The notes under the pieces are model-generated. The model made no database searches and was not told where the DNA came from. It was given only the letters and a program-made list of their open reading frames with translations. The position numbers and the translations under genes were made by a program. A DNA stretch of 10,103 nucleotides, taken from the NCBI GenBank assembly GCA_900128395.1, contig LT650044.1, positions 1 through 10,103 on the forward strand, read 5' to 3'. Of the stretch, positions 9,057-10,103 are shown one piece after another; the stretch's first letter is position 1, and each line of letters starts with the position of its first letter. Origin of the DNA: Stramenopiles sp. TOSAG23-2. Lineage: Eukaryota > Sar.

Positions 9057-9095
9057 CAAAAAAATATTGAAAAAATAAAAAAATAAAAAAAATAA
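9057..9095. promoter_or_regulatory. Poly(dA:dT)-rich tract
   Basis: This stretch is almost all A on the + strand, broken by single T and G (runs of eight, six and seven A). Such tracts exclude nucleosomes and are common in eukaryotic promoters. It lies about 355-390 nt before the start codon. Its role here is inferred only from composition and position. Confidence 0.35.
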
Positions 9096-9198
9096 GACCT
9101 GAATTCCTTCACACAAACGATTGTTATTCTTTTATTCTATATATATACAAGAATATATCGTATTTGTTTAAGAAGATGTATTTATTTGTGTCTTCACA

Positions 9199-10103
9199 CA
9201 TTTGATATCTATATCTATATGGTTACTAGTTATATCGATCAATATGGCATCTAATAATAGGTTCGGATATATACAAAACAATATATATCAAAATGGAATA
9301 ATGGTAATTTAAGGCATTGAAATCCTAGCTATATAATAGTAGCATTGATTTTATGATTTTGTTTTTGATATTTGATATTGGAATTTCTACTAGACATTTC
9401 ACCTCCGAGTACATGTATGAATTTCGCAACAAATCACCAACGGAGGAGGGAACAACACAACGGAAGATCATAGTGAATGTACGATTTGGAATTTATACTA
9501 ACAAATTTTATATTATGATACTTTTGATTATTACATACTATATGTATACTAATGTTTTTATAGAATAGATTTAATAAAATGGAGATTCTTGATATATAAA
9601 AGCAATTCAGTTGGTCTAAAATGGGGAAATTTGCAAAATAAAAATAATATACATGGACATACCATTAAATCCACCCCATTAACATGGTAATAGCATCCAA
9701 CGACAAACTGTTTTACAATCATTTCAAGTATAACAATACATAGGTATTTATAAATTATTAGTATACCCGGTAACAGCCTTTTTTGTTAAGTTAAAAGTTT
9801 TTTTGATTTTCTAATGGACTATTATAGCTATACTACTATTAAAAAATGAACCAATCCAAGTTACAAAATAGAACGAAGCAAGTATCCTACACTAACATAT
9901 GTCATTTTTCACAATCAAAACACAGATAATATGATACAACATCATAACAATAAACAAACATTTAATAATAACATACATAAATAAAACACCTTCACTCACA
10001 CGTGAAAACTAGTAAAAAATCATATATATACTATATATACCACATGTAATATTATGAATTAAAAACCACATCATAAATACAAAACAAGTAAATAAAAATA
10101 TTG
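9199..10103. other. AT-rich intergenic sequence, no gene supported
   Basis: This stretch shows no convincing coding region, tRNA or repeat on either strand. A 71-codon open frame at 9353-9568 has a hydrophobic end, ordinary AT-driven composition and no recognisable domain, so I do not call it. A less AT-rich island lies at about 9395-9480. A palindromic CACGTG occurs at 9999-10004. The distal part (after about 9840) is A-rich on the + strand. It could hold the promoter or 3' end of a neighbouring gene outside the window. Confidence 0.6.

Larger units (their letters stand above)
8705..9198 (-). promoter_or_regulatory. Probable 5' leader and promoter, free of upstream ATG
   Basis: On the coding strand there is not one ATG between the start codon and 9199, that is 494 nt. 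The opposite strand of the same stretch has seven. This strand bias fits selection against upstream starts in a transcribed leader. The stretch is very AT-rich and holds two TA dinucleotide tracts, CA/GT tracts and a poly(dA:dT) tract. No transcription start can be placed from sequence alone, and an intron in the leader is possible. Confidence 0.5.

Noticed and set aside
9257-9270. GGTTCGGAT, resembling a tRNA B box
   Set aside because: The bases after GGTTCG do not match the consensus, no A box or acceptor stem lies at a suitable distance, and no cloverleaf can be drawn.
9353-9568. 71-codon + strand open frame in the upstream region
   Set aside because: It is short, has no domain, starts and ends in AT-driven hydrophobic sequence, and has no supporting splice or codon pattern. 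Chance is the simpler explanation.
9999-10004. CACGTG palindrome (E-box)
   Set aside because: A single six-base match in 10 kb is expected by chance and is about 1.3 kb from the start codon.

Overview
The window looks like AT-rich nuclear DNA of a microbial eukaryote. The reasons are an A+T-dominated non-coding flank with long TA, CA and A tracts, a spliceosomal-type intron (GTAAGT donor, CACTAAC branch-like site, CAG acceptor), and a giant protein with Asn, Ser, Thr, Gln and Glu runs. The 2604 complete codons of the long exon contain no TAA, TAG or TGA, so no stop-reassigned code is needed and a ciliate-type code is unlikely. Arginine is often CGN rather than AGA, which argues against a typical Dictyostelium gene. 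I cannot name the lineage; an early-diverging fungus, an amoebozoan or another protist all remain possible.

Almost the whole window is one minus-strand gene. It starts at 8704, has a 254-codon first exon, one 128-nt intron (7815-7942), and then one uninterrupted exon that leaves the window at position 1. At least 2858 residues are encoded and the C-terminus is missing. The protein begins MGNGAS, a good match to an N-myristoylation signal. A disordered Ser/Thr/Asn-rich head follows, then helical segments separated by low-complexity linkers. A complete seven-repeat RCC1 beta-propeller lies at residues 1013-1383. After a Ser/Pro/Asn-rich linker come long helical (solenoid-like) regions with a strongly basic NLS-like patch near residue 2021. 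This plan recalls the giant RCC1/HECT ubiquitin-ligase relatives (HERC1, HERC2, HECTD4-like). No HECT domain lies in the window, so that remains inference.

To the right, 8705-9198 looks like the gene's leader and promoter. It has no ATG on the coding strand for 494 nt but seven on the other strand, and carries TA, CA and poly-A tracts. From 9199 to 10103 the sequence is AT-rich and I find no gene in it.

No CRISPR array, transposon, RNA gene or defence system was found. The interest lies in the architecture of this one giant protein and its unusual leader.
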